A DNA stretch of 64,000 nucleotides from Pseudosulfitobacter pseudonitzschiae (GTDB lineage Bacteria > Pseudomonadota > Alphaproteobacteria > Rhodobacterales > Rhodobacteraceae): contig NZ_FQVP01000005.1 in assembly GCF_900129395.1 (NCBI RefSeq), positions 310,001-374,000 of the forward strand. Reading direction: 5' to 3'. The translations under genes and the position numbers were made by a program. The stretch's first letter is position 1. Each line of letters opens with the position of its first letter. Positions 1 through 8,202 of this stretch are shown here, one piece after another. The notes below the pieces were generated by a model, which saw nothing but the letters and a program-made list of their open reading frames with translations, was not told where the DNA came from and ran no database searches.

Positions 1-1852
1 GAGCGGCCATCCCCAAGATGTTGATATGCGCGTTTGGACGTGCCGCAGCCTGCGTTGCCCACTCGGCTGCCGCTTCGAACTGACCAAGCCGCAAGTGGGC
101 CATCGCTCTGCTTCCCAGCATTCCGAACATCAAAGGATCGTAGGGGCTGAGCGCCCGTGACTTGTCCGAGGCCCTGATCGCCTCTACCGGATCGCCGGTC
201 TGGGCCTCGACAAAAGCCAGTGCGTAATGCGCAAGTGCGAAGTTCGGGCTGAGGTCCACCGACACGCGCAGCGATTTAACCGCCAAATCGTGCTGTCTGC
301 GCAACCACAAAGCACGCCCCATCGCCAAATGCGCGGCAGGATCTTGTTCATCGGCGAGCATACTCTGGGTCGCAGCCGCATAAGCGCTTTCGGCCTCGGT
401 CCCAGGGTCAGACCAATTCTGGAATGCATTCTGCCAATGAGTGAACGAGAGCCCGGCATAAGCGCGCGAGAAGGTCGGATCGAGGGTGACAGCCGCATCA
501 AAGAAGTGCTGTGCGCGTGCGTTGTTCTCTTTCGTAAAGCGGTACATGTGCCAAAGACCGCGATGATGCGCCTCCCAAGCGTCAAGTGATGTGGGAGGGC
601 GCAAAATTGCACGGTTTCGCTCGGCCCGCTCTATCTCGCCGGTCAGGGCTGCTACGATACGATTGCCCAACTCTTCCAGCGCGCTCAAGAGGTCGGCATT
701 GGGTGCTTCGCAGGTTTCAGTCCAGACTATTCTGGCAGACTGCGTATCGATCAAATCGATTTCCACCCGCAGCTTGTCGGCAACCTGTTGCATGCTCGCT
801 GTCGCCACGTAGTTAACGTTGAGTTGTTTGCCTGCTTCCACACCAGAGACGCCGCGCGCGGCGAGGGCGTAGACCGACCCCCGTGCGATGATGGACATGT
901 TTCTGAGCTTTGCCAGTCGCGTGATGACATCGTTCGTCAGCCCGTCAGCGATACCTGTCCCGACCTGCGGGTCACGAACCGTAAACGGCATCACGGCAAG
1001 GGCCGAGCGGCTGGGAGCCGATGGGCATGGCTCCACCTGAGCGACCGCAACTTGATGTGTTGCTGCACTATCGGTCGATCGCGTGGCAGCACCGCGTTCC
1101 TTTTTCACTTCACTCCATGTCTTTCGCAATTCGACGACAGAAATCCCTTCGTCTGCGAAAAGTCGTTCGCTGTTGGCAAGGTGTGTCTCGGCTTCGCCGA
1201 AGCGACCTTGACTGGCCAAAACGCTGAGAAGCCGATGATGCGGCTCAATCTCGAACGGTGCGAGATTGAGCCATTGTTCAAGATATTGGTCGATCTCAGA
1301 TGATCCAACTGGTCGTGTTGCCGTCAGTTGCTTGAGGATACTGATCTGACATGCCGCAAAACGGCGACGTTGCGCGGTTACCCATTGTTCAGCCGATGGT
1401 TCCGCAAGGCTCAATTCTCCAAGAAACTGACCTCGATAGAGCTCTGCCAAGGTCTTGAGCCTCTGTATAGAAAGCGGTTCGCCTTTCTCGGCGGTCATGA
1501 TTTGGACAGCGTCAACGACACAGCCGTCAAGATCAAGACCAATGCCATCCTCACTCGAGAGGACCCGAAGACGGTGAGGGCGATCCAAAACTTGCCGAAG
1601 CTTGCTCAGATGCCAGCGGAGCTCTGCTCTCGGATCACTTGGCCGGTCCCAGAGAAGATCACATAGGCGTTGGCGGCTGACCTGCCGGGGTTCGGTGATC
1701 AAAATCGCCAGCAAAGCCCTCAGCTTGCGTGAACGGGCGAGGACGACTGGCGAACCACCGTGGCGAACAACTACCGGTCCGAGCAGGCGTATTTCCACCA
1801 GCGGTGTCGCAGCCGTTTTCGCCGACCCGGCGATTTCCACGGAACTTTCCAC
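1..1852 (-). CDS. SARP/BTAD-type transcriptional regulator with TolB-like and TPR domains (C-terminus outside window)
   Basis: The reverse strand is open from a GTG at 1852 to the window edge (617 codons, no stop). The start is chosen because AGGAGG lies 4 nt upstream and a stop closes the frame at 1880-1882. An OmpR-like winged helix spans about residues 19-100 (IRLLGPVVVRHGG, then RAELRWHLSKLRQVLD). A BTAD-like helical region spans about 110-250. A TolB/FlgO-like domain begins near 283 (LAVMPFTVRDPQVGTGIADG). TPR repeats run from about 420 onward (for example LDPTFSRAYAGLSF and LSPNFALAHYALAF). Family knowledge: such proteins are DNA-binding activators, often annotated as adenylate-cyclase-like or CadC-like. 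It is divergent from cysK, so control of that operon is a reasonable inference. The true C-terminus is not visible. Confidence 0.8.
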   Translation of the reverse strand, partial: MESSVEIAGSAKTAATPLVEIRLLGPVVVRHGGSPVVLARSRKLRALLAILITEPRQVSRQRLCDLLWDRPSDPRAELRWHLSKLRQVLDRPHRLRVLSSEDGIGLDLDGCVVDAVQIMTAEKGEPLSIQRLKTLAELYRGQFLGELSLAEPSAEQWVTAQRRRFAACQISILKQLTATRPVGSSEIDQYLEQWLNLAPFEIEPHHRLLSVLASQGRFGEAETHLANSERLFADEGISVVELRKTWSEVKKERGAATRSTDSAATHQVAVAQVEPCPSAPSRSALAVMPFTVRDPQVGTGIADGLTNDVITRLAKLRNMSIIARGSVYALAARGVSGVEAGKQLNVNYVATASMQQVADKLRVEIDLIDTQSARIVWTETCEAPNADLLSALEELGNRIVAALTGEIERAERNRAILRPPTSLDAWEAHHRGLWHMYRFTKENNARAQHFFDAAVTLDPTFSRAYAGLSFTHWQNAFQNWSDPGTEAESAYAAATQSMLADEQDPAAHLAMGRALWLRRQHDLAVKSLRVSVDLSPNFALAHYALAFVEAQTGDPVEAIRASDKSRALSPYDPLMFGMLGSRAMAHLRLGQFEAAAEWATQAAARPNAHINILGMAA

Positions 1853-1880
1853 GCTGCCTCCTACGTCACTATCTGCCTCT

Positions 1881-1892
1881 CATGATATCATG
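1881..1892. promoter_or_regulatory. 12-bp perfect palindrome in the SARP/cysK divergent promoter region
   Basis: CATGATATCATG reads identically on both strands. It lies 28 bp upstream of the SARP-type gene's GTG and about 115 bp upstream of cysK. It could bind a dimeric regulator. Short palindromes also occur by chance, so the assignment is weak. Confidence 0.3.
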
Positions 1893-1900
1893 TTTTCAGA

Positions 1901-1918
1901 ATTACTCGCGATTACTCG
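1901..1918. promoter_or_regulatory. Tandem direct repeat ATTACTCG, 10-bp pitch (candidate SARP binding site)
   Basis: ATTACTCG occurs at 1901-1908 and again at 1911-1918, so the copies sit one helical turn apart on the same face of the DNA. SARP-family regulators are known to bind short direct repeats spaced at about one turn near the -35 region. The site lies between the SARP-type gene and cysK, about 90 bp upstream of the cysK start. Assignment to this regulator is inference. Confidence 0.4.
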
Positions 1919-2007
1919 TGTCGGGGCATTCAGCGGGTCAACGGGACTGCCTAATGCAAGAAGGTTTTTGCGAAACCATCTGCGAAAAAACAAAAGGAGA
2001 AAATGCC

Positions 2008-3090
2008 ATGGTTGAACCTACATCAATTCGGACGACCAAGGGTCGTGGCCGGGTCTACGACAGTGTGCTGGACACCATCGGCGACACGCCCGTGATCCGC
2101 GTGAACAACATCCCGACCCACGGTGCAACTGTCTATGTCAAAGCAGAGGCGTTCAATCCCGCGGGCTCTGTCAAAGACCGGCTGGCCGTGAACATCATCG
2201 AAGCAGCGGAACGGTCCGGCGCGCTGAAGCCTGGTCAAACCGTGGTGGAGGCCACCAGTGGCAACACCGGGATCGGTCTCGCCATGGTCTGCGCTCAAAA
2301 GGGATATCCACTGGTCGTGACAATGGCCGATAGCTTTTCGGTCGAGCGGCGGCGTCTAATGCGGATGTTCGGGGCGAAGGTTGTGCTGACACCCCGCGCC
2401 GAAAAAGGGTTGGGAATGTACAAGAAAGCGGCTGAGCTGGCAGAAAAACATGGTTGGTTTCTCGCATCACAGTTTGAAACTGATGCAAATGCAGACATTC
2501 ATGAAGCGACCACTGCGCGCGAAATCATGGCGGACTTTGATGGAGCGCGGCTCGATTACGTTGTTACCGGATATGGTACGGGCGGAACGGTCACAGGTAT
2601 CGCGCGGGTTCTACGCAAGGAGCGGCCTGACACCAAAATCATCCTCTCCGAACCTGCCAACGCACAACTCGTTGGCAGCGGTCATGCGCAGGAACGCAAT
2701 GCAAACGGCGCACCGACTGCAAGCCATCCGGCCTTTGAGCCTCATCCGATCCAGGGCTGGACGCCGGACTTCATTCCAGCGGTGCTGCAAGAGGCGATCG
2801 ACGAGGGGTTTTACGATGAACTGATCCCGATCGTCGGCGCTGAAGGGGTCAAATGTGCTCAGGAACTTGCCAGCAAGGAAGGAATTTTCACCGGTATCTC
2901 GGGCGGATCAACTTTTGCCGTCTCGCTCGAAGTTGCCAGGAAAGCGCCAAAAGGTTCGGTGATCCTGTGCATGTTGCCCGACACGGGCGAGCGCTACCTG
3001 AGCACGCCCTTATTCGAGGGTATTGTGGAAGATATGGATGAGGCGGAGCTTGAGATTTCCCGCTCCACATCGGGGTTCCAGATAGGCTGA
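2008..3090 (+). CDS. cysK: Cysteine synthase A (O-acetylserine sulfhydrylase), PLP-dependent
   Basis: 360 residues, cytoplasmic. The family condenses O-acetylserine with sulfide to give cysteine. The PLP lysine is K56 in NPAGSVKDR, the substrate loop is TSGNTGIGLA, the phosphate-binding glycine loop is TGYGTGGTVTG, and IQGWTPDFIP matches the IQGIGAGFIP element of CysK. The ATG at 2008 follows AAAGGAG at a good distance; the frame is open further upstream but without family similarity. It is somewhat longer than the usual 310-320 residues, with an N-terminal extension of about 15 residues and a short C-terminal tail. The next, broken gene starts 4 nt after the stop, which indicates a former operon. 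A cystathionine beta-synthase-like or amino-acid beta-replacing enzyme is a less likely alternative. Confidence 0.9.
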   Translation: MVEPTSIRTTKGRGRVYDSVLDTIGDTPVIRVNNIPTHGATVYVKAEAFNPAGSVKDRLAVNIIEAAERSGALKPGQTVVEATSGNTGIGLAMVCAQKGYPLVVTMADSFSVERRRLMRMFGAKVVLTPRAEKGLGMYKKAAELAEKHGWFLASQFETDANADIHEATTAREIMADFDGARLDYVVTGYGTGGTVTGIARVLRKERPDTKIILSEPANAQLVGSGHAQERNANGAPTASHPAFEPHPIQGWTPDFIPAVLQEAIDEGFYDELIPIVGAEGVKCAQELASKEGIFTGISGGSTFAVSLEVARKAPKGSVILCMLPDTGERYLSTPLFEGIVEDMDEAELEISRSTSGFQIG

Positions 3091-3094
3091 TGCG

Positions 3095-4113
3095 ATGGAT
3101 GTTTTCAAAATCGCGTGCCGTCAAGCGCAGGCTTACAGGTGCTCTGTTGCGGACCGCCGGGTAAGGCCTGAACGCGACTATGCGCAGATGCGCGCCGATT
3201 TTGCTGTGCCTTTTCCGGAAACCGGCACTCCGGACATTGAGGTCATCAAAAAACTGGCGGATCTTGGTGAACCGGGACTCATGCAGGTCACACATCCGCG
3301 TTTCTTTGGATGGGTGATGGGGGGCATCGCCAGTCGCCGTCGTGGCGGACTGGCTGGCGTCAGCATGGGGGCAGAATGCGGTTATGCGCCACACGTCTCC
3401 AGCGTCCGCAGCGATCGAAGAAACAGCGTCAGGTTGGCTCCTCGACGTCCTCGATCTGCCCCGTGATGCAGCCGTTGGATTTGCGAGTGGCGGCACCATG
3501 GCCAACTTTACCGCGCTCGCGGCTGCCCGCTTCGCTTTGTTGCGCGGCGTCGGATGGGACTGCGAAGCCCTGGGACTGTTCGGTGCACCGCAGGTCCATG
3601 TGTTTGTTGGAGATGATGTGCACACTTCGGTTCTTTCGGCCCTTCGGTATCTTGGGTTCGGGACGGAGCGGCTGATCCGTGTGGATACGGACATGCAAGG
3701 CAGGATGTTGGCCGAGGATTTGGCACAGCGCTGCAAAGCATGCGATGGGGCCAAGCTGATTATCGTGCAGGCAGGTCAGATCAACATTGGTGCATTCGAT
3801 CCCTTCGTCCAGATCGCGGAAATCGCCGAACAAACTGGCGCTTGGCTGCATGTGGATGGCGCTTTTGGACTATGGGCTCGCGCGGACCCAAGGATACGCG
3901 CCATGACAAATGGCATGAAACGGGGCAGACTCCTGGGGTGTTGACGGTCACAAGTGGCTTCCGGTTCCGTTCGACTCTGGCTACGCAATCGTCCGGGACG
4001 CGGCAGCACTGCAAAGCGCAATGGCGATAACTGCCAGTTATTTGCCAACACAAGATCCCAATGACCGCGTCCCGTCCTACCTCGTACCCGAGCTCTCGCG
4101 CAGGGCACGCGGT
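3095..4113 (+). pseudogene. Broken PLP-dependent (aromatic amino acid-type) decarboxylase
   Basis: Three frames in series give one recognisable group II PLP decarboxylase. Frame 1 (from 3095) has DYAQMRADFAVPFPETGTPD and FFGWVMGG. Frame 2 (about 3330-3925) has VADWLASAWGQN, GFASGGTMANFTALAAAR and WLHVDGAFGLWA. Frame 3 (from about 3925) has GADSWGVDGHKWLPVPFDSG, where HK carries the PLP lysine, and ends in PELSRRARG. Frameshifts therefore lie near 3325 and 3925. After RRARG, around residue 340 of an expected 450-480, similarity stops and a different protein begins. The gene starts 4 nt after cysK. Sequencing error could explain a frameshift but not the truncation and fusion. Confidence 0.8.
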
Positions 4114-4630
4114 TTGGTGCTGGGCCCAACATTCGGTCTACAACTGGTTGGAAGACATCGAAGGAGCCAAATCCAAAGCGCTTGGGCTGGCGGAAAAAGC
4201 AGCCGGGCTCTCGTCGGATGATCCGCTCATTCTTTCGGTGCTGGGCGTCGTACATACCTTCGCGCGCAACTACGGTACCGCGCGCATACTGCTGGAGAGG
4301 GCGATCAAGCTTGACCCGAATTCCGCTTGGGCACTCAGCAGGTTTGGTTGGCTGGAGGTATACGCGGATCGTCCAGCGGTCGCTTTCCAACATTTCGAGC
4401 ATGCGATGCGCCTCAGTCCACTTGATCCGATGAATTTCAACAACCTCGTGGGAATAGCGAGTGCGCATCAGATTTCCGGCGATTTCAATACGGCGGCAGG
4501 TATGTTTCAGCGCGCTTTGCTGGAGCGGCCAAGCGCGTTTTGGAGTCACCGAAACCTCGCATCTGCGCTCAGCGCCGCAGGCAGGGCGGAAGAAGCAGAA
4601 GTTTCCAAGAACGCGATGTTCAAAGCCTAG
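4114..4630 (+). pseudogene. C-terminal remnant of a TPR regulator/adenylate cyclase-like protein
   Basis: An open frame reading through to the stop at 4628-4630 contains three or four TPR-like units, for example LAEKAAGLSSDDPLILSVLG, LLERAIKLDPNSAWALSRFG and HAMRLSPLDPMNFNNLVGIA. No start or N-terminal domain precedes it; upstream the sequence turns into the decarboxylase remnant in another frame. The repeats align well with the TPR part of the SARP-type gene at 1-1852 (shared pattern L-x-PN-x-A, LSP-x-DPM, AH, AA), so it is a decayed relative or paralogue. It could be expressed only as part of a fusion. Confidence 0.65.
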
Positions 4631-4663
4631 CCGGACATGAGCATCAAGCGCTTAAAGGAGGCG

Positions 4664-5102
4664 ATGATGTTTTCGCCCGAAGCCCTTGAGCAGATCTCTG
4701 TTCATCTTCGTGTTCTGGGTGTTCCAGAAGAATAGTATTGGCCGTTGGACAATCTGCGTGAACAAGCTGTGCAGCATGAGACGGGTAAGGTCCGTTCTCC
4801 TCCCTTGGCTTCGATCGACGCGAACGATCCGTTGGCGGCGGAGTAGGCCAAAGAGAAGACCGTCATGATCGACGAACGAACGCCCGCTCAGCGGTTTGTG
4901 CAAGGGCCGAAAGCTGTCGCCCGATGCCAGACTGGACTGGAATCCGGCAGATAAATATCGCGATGCGTTGATCCATCTCGTGAACCGCGCCTGCAATAAA
5001 CTGGATGCGCTTGCCAAAATTGACTGTCCAAATTGTCCGGCTGTGCGGTCCCGTCGCCTGAAGAATCCAAGTTTAGACACGGTGGATGGAGAGCAGTTTT
5101 AA
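4664..5102 (+). pseudogene. Possible decayed gene of unknown identity with two in-frame amber codons
   Basis: An ATG at 4664 has a strong ribosome binding site (AAAGGAG, 3 nt before it). The frame encodes a hydrophilic, protein-like sequence of 96 codons to a TAA at 4952. It is interrupted by TAG at 4733-4735 and TAG at 4844-4846. From about 4896 a second frame stays open to 5102 (DARLDWNPADKYRDALIHLV), so a frameshift near 4900 may join the two. I do not recognise the product. It may be only a 23-residue peptide or no gene at all. Confidence 0.3.
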
Positions 5103-5395
5103 GTCTGATCGCGATTAATGTGCAAATATTGAAGCTTAGTTTTTTAATTTCAGTGTTCTTCGTGTCCACTCACCTGCAAAACTCTGAAACCATTGATAAA
5201 ACTATGGTGTAGCAGTGCTTCCTTCCAAAGGAATCTCAAAGCTTAGCACTCTCTTTTTTAGTCCCCGTGTCGCGCCGGGCAAGCGGCACGCTTTGCCTGA
5301 CTGAAAAGCGCTTTGCAGATTTCCACTGGGCTTAACGCCTTGTTCAGCCTCGCGGTGCTAACTGGCTCCATGGTTGGCAGACAGGGTAGCACCGG
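5103..5395. other. Intergenic region without recognisable genes
   Basis: About 290 bp, noticeably richer in A+T than its surroundings (for example the T-rich stretches near 5140 and 5250). It holds no convincing frame, repeat or terminator. The promoter of the PilJ-domain gene at 5396 probably lies here, but I cannot pick -35/-10 boxes with confidence. Confidence 0.4.
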
Positions 5396-6271
5396 ATGAG
5401 AATTCTGAGCAAATTCGCGTTTTTGTGGTGTGTAATACCGATGTGTGGTCTGGTGCCCGAAGCGACGGCGCAGGTGGCGGCGTCGGGCTCTGCTGTGGTG
5501 GTGCGTGTCGATATTTCGGGGCGGCAGCGCATGTTGTCTCAGCGCATGGCAATGGCCTCGTGTTTTGTCATGGGCGATGTCGAGACCGAAAAGAACATTA
5601 AAAACGCCCATCAAGCCTATGATTTGTTTTCACAAACTCAAGGTGTTCTGCGCCATGGTGGCACGCGGGACAATCTTGAACCTGAACGCGATCCACAGGT
5701 TCTGGCCTTGCTGGACCAATCGGACGAGATATTCGACACCTACGGGCGTGCGGTATTGCAGGTGACCCACCAGGATTTGCAATCGGTTGTGGTGGCGCAG
5801 GTGACGGAACTGGACCTGCCGCTGCTGAAACTTCTGAACCAGACGGTCGGCGCGATCGAAGCGTCAGGGACATCCGCCACGCAAGATGGTGTTTTGGCCA
5901 ATACGGTCAACATCGCCGGACGGCAGCGGATGTTGTCCCAAAAGGTGCTCAAGGAATTCTGTTACGTCAGCCTGGGCGTCGACAGGGAGCGGCAACAAAA
6001 GCGACTGGCCGAGACGCTGGCATTGTTCGAGACCAGCTTGGCCCTGCTCGAAACAGGCAGCGCAGAGCAAAACGTGCTGGCGCCTCCGAACAAGCGCGCA
6101 AGGGGCCGGTTAAAGCGGGCGCGTCTGGTCTGGGAAAAGCTTTCTCCGATCCTGCACCGCGCGATTGCCGGGCAGGACCTCTCGCGCGATGACCTGCACC
6201 GCGTCGCTTCTTTCAGCGAGGATTTGCTGAAGGCCTCGCAGCATGTTGTGGCAAGCTATCTGAAACTCTGA
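5396..6271 (+). CDS. Secreted protein with two PilJ-type (type IV pili MCP N-terminal) sensor domains
   Basis: 291 residues. An N-terminal signal peptide (LSKFAFLWCVIPMCGL, likely cleavage after EATA near residue 26) sends it to the periplasm. Two copies of the PilJ-domain signature occur: ISGRQRMLSQRMAMAS near residue 40 and IAGRQRMLSQKVLKEF near residue 180. These four-helix domains are known as the extracytoplasmic sensor part of NarX-like and chemotaxis receptors. This protein has no kinase, HAMP or methyl-accepting part and no second membrane helix, so it is a stand-alone sensor-like module. It lies just upstream of a TRAP operon; a functional link is only a guess. No strong ribosome binding site precedes the ATG, so the exact start is less certain. 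Confidence 0.75.
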   Translation: MRILSKFAFLWCVIPMCGLVPEATAQVAASGSAVVVRVDISGRQRMLSQRMAMASCFVMGDVETEKNIKNAHQAYDLFSQTQGVLRHGGTRDNLEPERDPQVLALLDQSDEIFDTYGRAVLQVTHQDLQSVVVAQVTELDLPLLKLLNQTVGAIEASGTSATQDGVLANTVNIAGRQRMLSQKVLKEFCYVSLGVDRERQQKRLAETLALFETSLALLETGSAEQNVLAPPNKRARGRLKRARLVWEKLSPILHRAIAGQDLSRDDLHRVASFSEDLLKASQHVVASYLKL

Positions 6272-6299
6272 ACGGGGCGATCTGGTCCACGATTGCGTA

Positions 6300-6318
6300 A
6301 CTTGAAGATTCTTCAAGT
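6300..6318. promoter_or_regulatory. 19-bp perfect palindrome upstream of the TRAP operon
   Basis: ACTTGAAGA-T-TCTTCAAGT has 9-bp arms and a 1-nt centre. It starts 28 bp after the PilJ-protein stop and lies about 155 bp before dctP. No T-run follows, so it is unlikely to be a terminator. It has the shape of an operator for a dimeric repressor or activator of the TRAP operon. Confidence 0.45.
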
Positions 6319-6474
6319 CGATTTCGCTGTTTGGACGTTGGGTCGTACACGAAAAGATTGGTTGAGGGGCAGGGCCATCCGCGCCACACTCGCCCTCTGA
6401 TGGCCATTTGTCCGTTCGACCATATGCTGTTCATATCGCGACAAGTGCCAATACCATTTCTTTGGGAGGAAACT

Positions 6475-7518
6475 ATGACCATGAAGTCACAAGGTATGAA
6501 CCGCCGCGCCATGTTGCGCGGAGCGGCTGTTGCAGCCGTCGCCACCCCGGCACTTGTCGGCAAGGGGATCGCAGCGGGCGAAGTCACATGGCGCGTCCAG
6601 GCGCATTGGCCCAAGGCGTCCAGCTCGTTCACCGACAGCCTCGGCGTGCTGGCGACAGCACTGGAAGAGCGCACCGAAGGCGCGTTCAAGCTGGAACTGC
6701 TGGGTGCCGGCGAATTCGCCAAGGGCCCCGACATCTACAACATCGTGCGCAAGGGTGTGGTGCCCATGGGCTCGATCAGCCCGTCCTATATCATCGACAA
6801 CGCCGAAGCCGCCTCCTTTGCCTATGGCATTCCGGGCACGCTGCGTCAGGCGTGGGAAATGGAACACGCGATCAAGAACCTCGGCATCGAGGATCTGGTG
6901 AACGAGGATCTGGCCTCGGACGGTGTGCGTCTGATGTCGGAAAAGGTTCTGCCGACCGAGATGGTCGTGTCGAAAAAGATCGAATCCGCGGACGACTTCA
7001 AGGGCCTGAAAATCCGGTCCTCGGGCAAGATGCTGGATTACCTGGCCGCCGCCGGTGCCGCACCGCAGTTTGTGCCCGGTTCCGAACTGTACCAGTCCCT
7101 GTCGTCGGGCGTGGTGGATGGCGCGCATTGGGGTGCCGCCGTGGGCGCACAATCGATGTCGCTGTGGGAGGTGTGCAAATACCACTACAAGCCGGTTCTG
7201 GCGCAGACCACCGATGCCTACATCATGAACGAGGATGCGCTGGCCGACCTTCCGGAAGACTTGCGCACGGCATTGCTGGACACTGTCACAAACCGGTTCT
7301 TCCTGCGTTCGGCTGAATATCAGCACAAGGAAGCCATCGCCCTGTCCGAAGGTGTGGCCAACGACGGCGTCGAAGTGATGCAGCTGCCCCAGGACGTTCT
7401 GGACATGCTGGCTGGCGCCTCGGCCCAGATCCTTGAGGAAGAGGGCCAGAAGGGCGAGAAAGCCGCCAAGGCCGCCGACATCTACCGCGGTCTGATGAAA
7501 GACCTCGGCTACGCCTGA
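6475..7518 (+). CDS. dctP: TRAP transporter solute-binding protein, DctP family
   Basis: 347 residues, periplasmic. The ATG at 6475 follows GGGAGGA at a good distance. The N-terminus has twin arginines (MNRRAMLRGAAVAAVA, R10-R11) ahead of a hydrophobic stretch, consistent with Tat or Sec export as in related proteins. Family features include VTWRVQAHWPKASSSFTD near the mature N-terminus, KGLKIRSSGK with the ligand-binding arginine region, and SSGVVDGAHWGA. Organisation resembles the TakP-like group that binds 2-oxo acids and related carboxylates, but the substrate cannot be read from sequence. It is the first gene of an operon with dctQ and dctM; the 111-nt gap holds two stem-loops that may raise its expression over the membrane subunits. 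Confidence 0.92.
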   Translation: MTMKSQGMNRRAMLRGAAVAAVATPALVGKGIAAGEVTWRVQAHWPKASSSFTDSLGVLATALEERTEGAFKLELLGAGEFAKGPDIYNIVRKGVVPMGSISPSYIIDNAEAASFAYGIPGTLRQAWEMEHAIKNLGIEDLVNEDLASDGVRLMSEKVLPTEMVVSKKIESADDFKGLKIRSSGKMLDYLAAAGAAPQFVPGSELYQSLSSGVVDGAHWGAAVGAQSMSLWEVCKYHYKPVLAQTTDAYIMNEDALADLPEDLRTALLDTVTNRFFLRSAEYQHKEAIALSEGVANDGVEVMQLPQDVLDMLAGASAQILEEEGQKGEKAAKAADIYRGLMKDLGYA

Positions 7519-7529
7519 AGCATCTGACT

Positions 7530-7602
7530 CACCGCGCCACGAGCGGCGCGGTGAACAGGCTTTGATAACGCCTGCGCAGCCCTTTCAGGAGCCGCGCAGG
7601 CG
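7530..7602 (+). promoter_or_regulatory. Two stem-loops between dctP and dctQ
   Basis: CACCGCGCC (7530-7538) pairs perfectly with GGCGCGGTG (7545-7553) around a 6-nt loop. CGCCTGCGC (7569-7577) pairs perfectly with GCGCAGGCG (7594-7602) around a 16-nt loop. Neither has a following T-run, so full termination is unlikely. Such structures commonly protect the 3' end of the binding-protein mRNA and give it a higher level than the downstream permease genes. Confidence 0.55.
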
Positions 7603-7629
7603 CTTTGCCCTCATTCAGGAGACAGTGAC

Positions 7630-8202
7630 ATGTTTCAACTGGCCCGCGCCGTGACGCGCGTGAACAGGTTCATCGGAAAATGGGCCTCGCTGGCCGTTCT
7701 GGTGATCTTTGCCCTGCTGCTGGCCGATGTGGTCATGCGTTACCTGGTCGGAAGCCCGGCAATCTGGACGGCGGAACTGGCTGTGCTGATCTTTGGCGTC
7801 TATGCCGTTGTCGGCGGGGGCTATCTGCTGACCGAGCGGGGGCATGTGAACGTCGACATCATCTATGGCGCGCAAAGCCTGCGCCGCCGCGCGATGCTGG
7901 ACATTCTGACATGGCCGCTGTTTGCGCTCTTTGTCGGTGTGCTGCTGTGGCAGGGCTATGACATCGCCGCCGAGTCGCTTGAGGACTGGGAGCGGTCACA
8001 GTCGATGTGGAAAGCGCCCCTGTGGCCCACCAAGATCATGATCCCCGTCGCCGCCGCCCTGCTGTTGTTGCAGGGTGTGATCCGCCTGTGGGCGGACGTG
8101 CGCGTGGTCATGGGCCTGCCGGTGCCAGAGGACGTATTCGGCAAACCCGGCGCACCTGAAACCGATAACACCCCGGAACCTTCCAAGGAGATGCAGCAAT
8201 GA
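7630..8202 (+). CDS. dctQ: TRAP transporter small permease, DctQ family
   Basis: 190 residues with four predicted membrane helices (LAVLVIFALLLADVVMRYLV; AELAVLIFGVYAVVGGGYLL; LTWPLFALFVGVLLWQG; IMIPVAAALLLLQGVIRLW). The DctQ subunit is the small membrane partner of the TRAP permease, forming a scaffold for DctM. The motif RGHVNVDI after helix 2 is typical. The ATG follows AGGAGACAGTGAC. Its stop overlaps the dctM start as ATGA, indicating translational coupling. A polar tail rich in E, P and T ends the protein. Confidence 0.92.
   Translation: MFQLARAVTRVNRFIGKWASLAVLVIFALLLADVVMRYLVGSPAIWTAELAVLIFGVYAVVGGGYLLTERGHVNVDIIYGAQSLRRRAMLDILTWPLFALFVGVLLWQGYDIAAESLEDWERSQSMWKAPLWPTKIMIPVAAALLLLQGVIRLWADVRVVMGLPVPEDVFGKPGAPETDNTPEPSKEMQQ

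Noticed and set aside
4652-5080. A 142-codon minus-strand frame in the decayed region as a real gene
   Set aside because: Its composition is irregular, it has no ribosome binding site or domain, and the opposite strand has a better, though broken, candidate.
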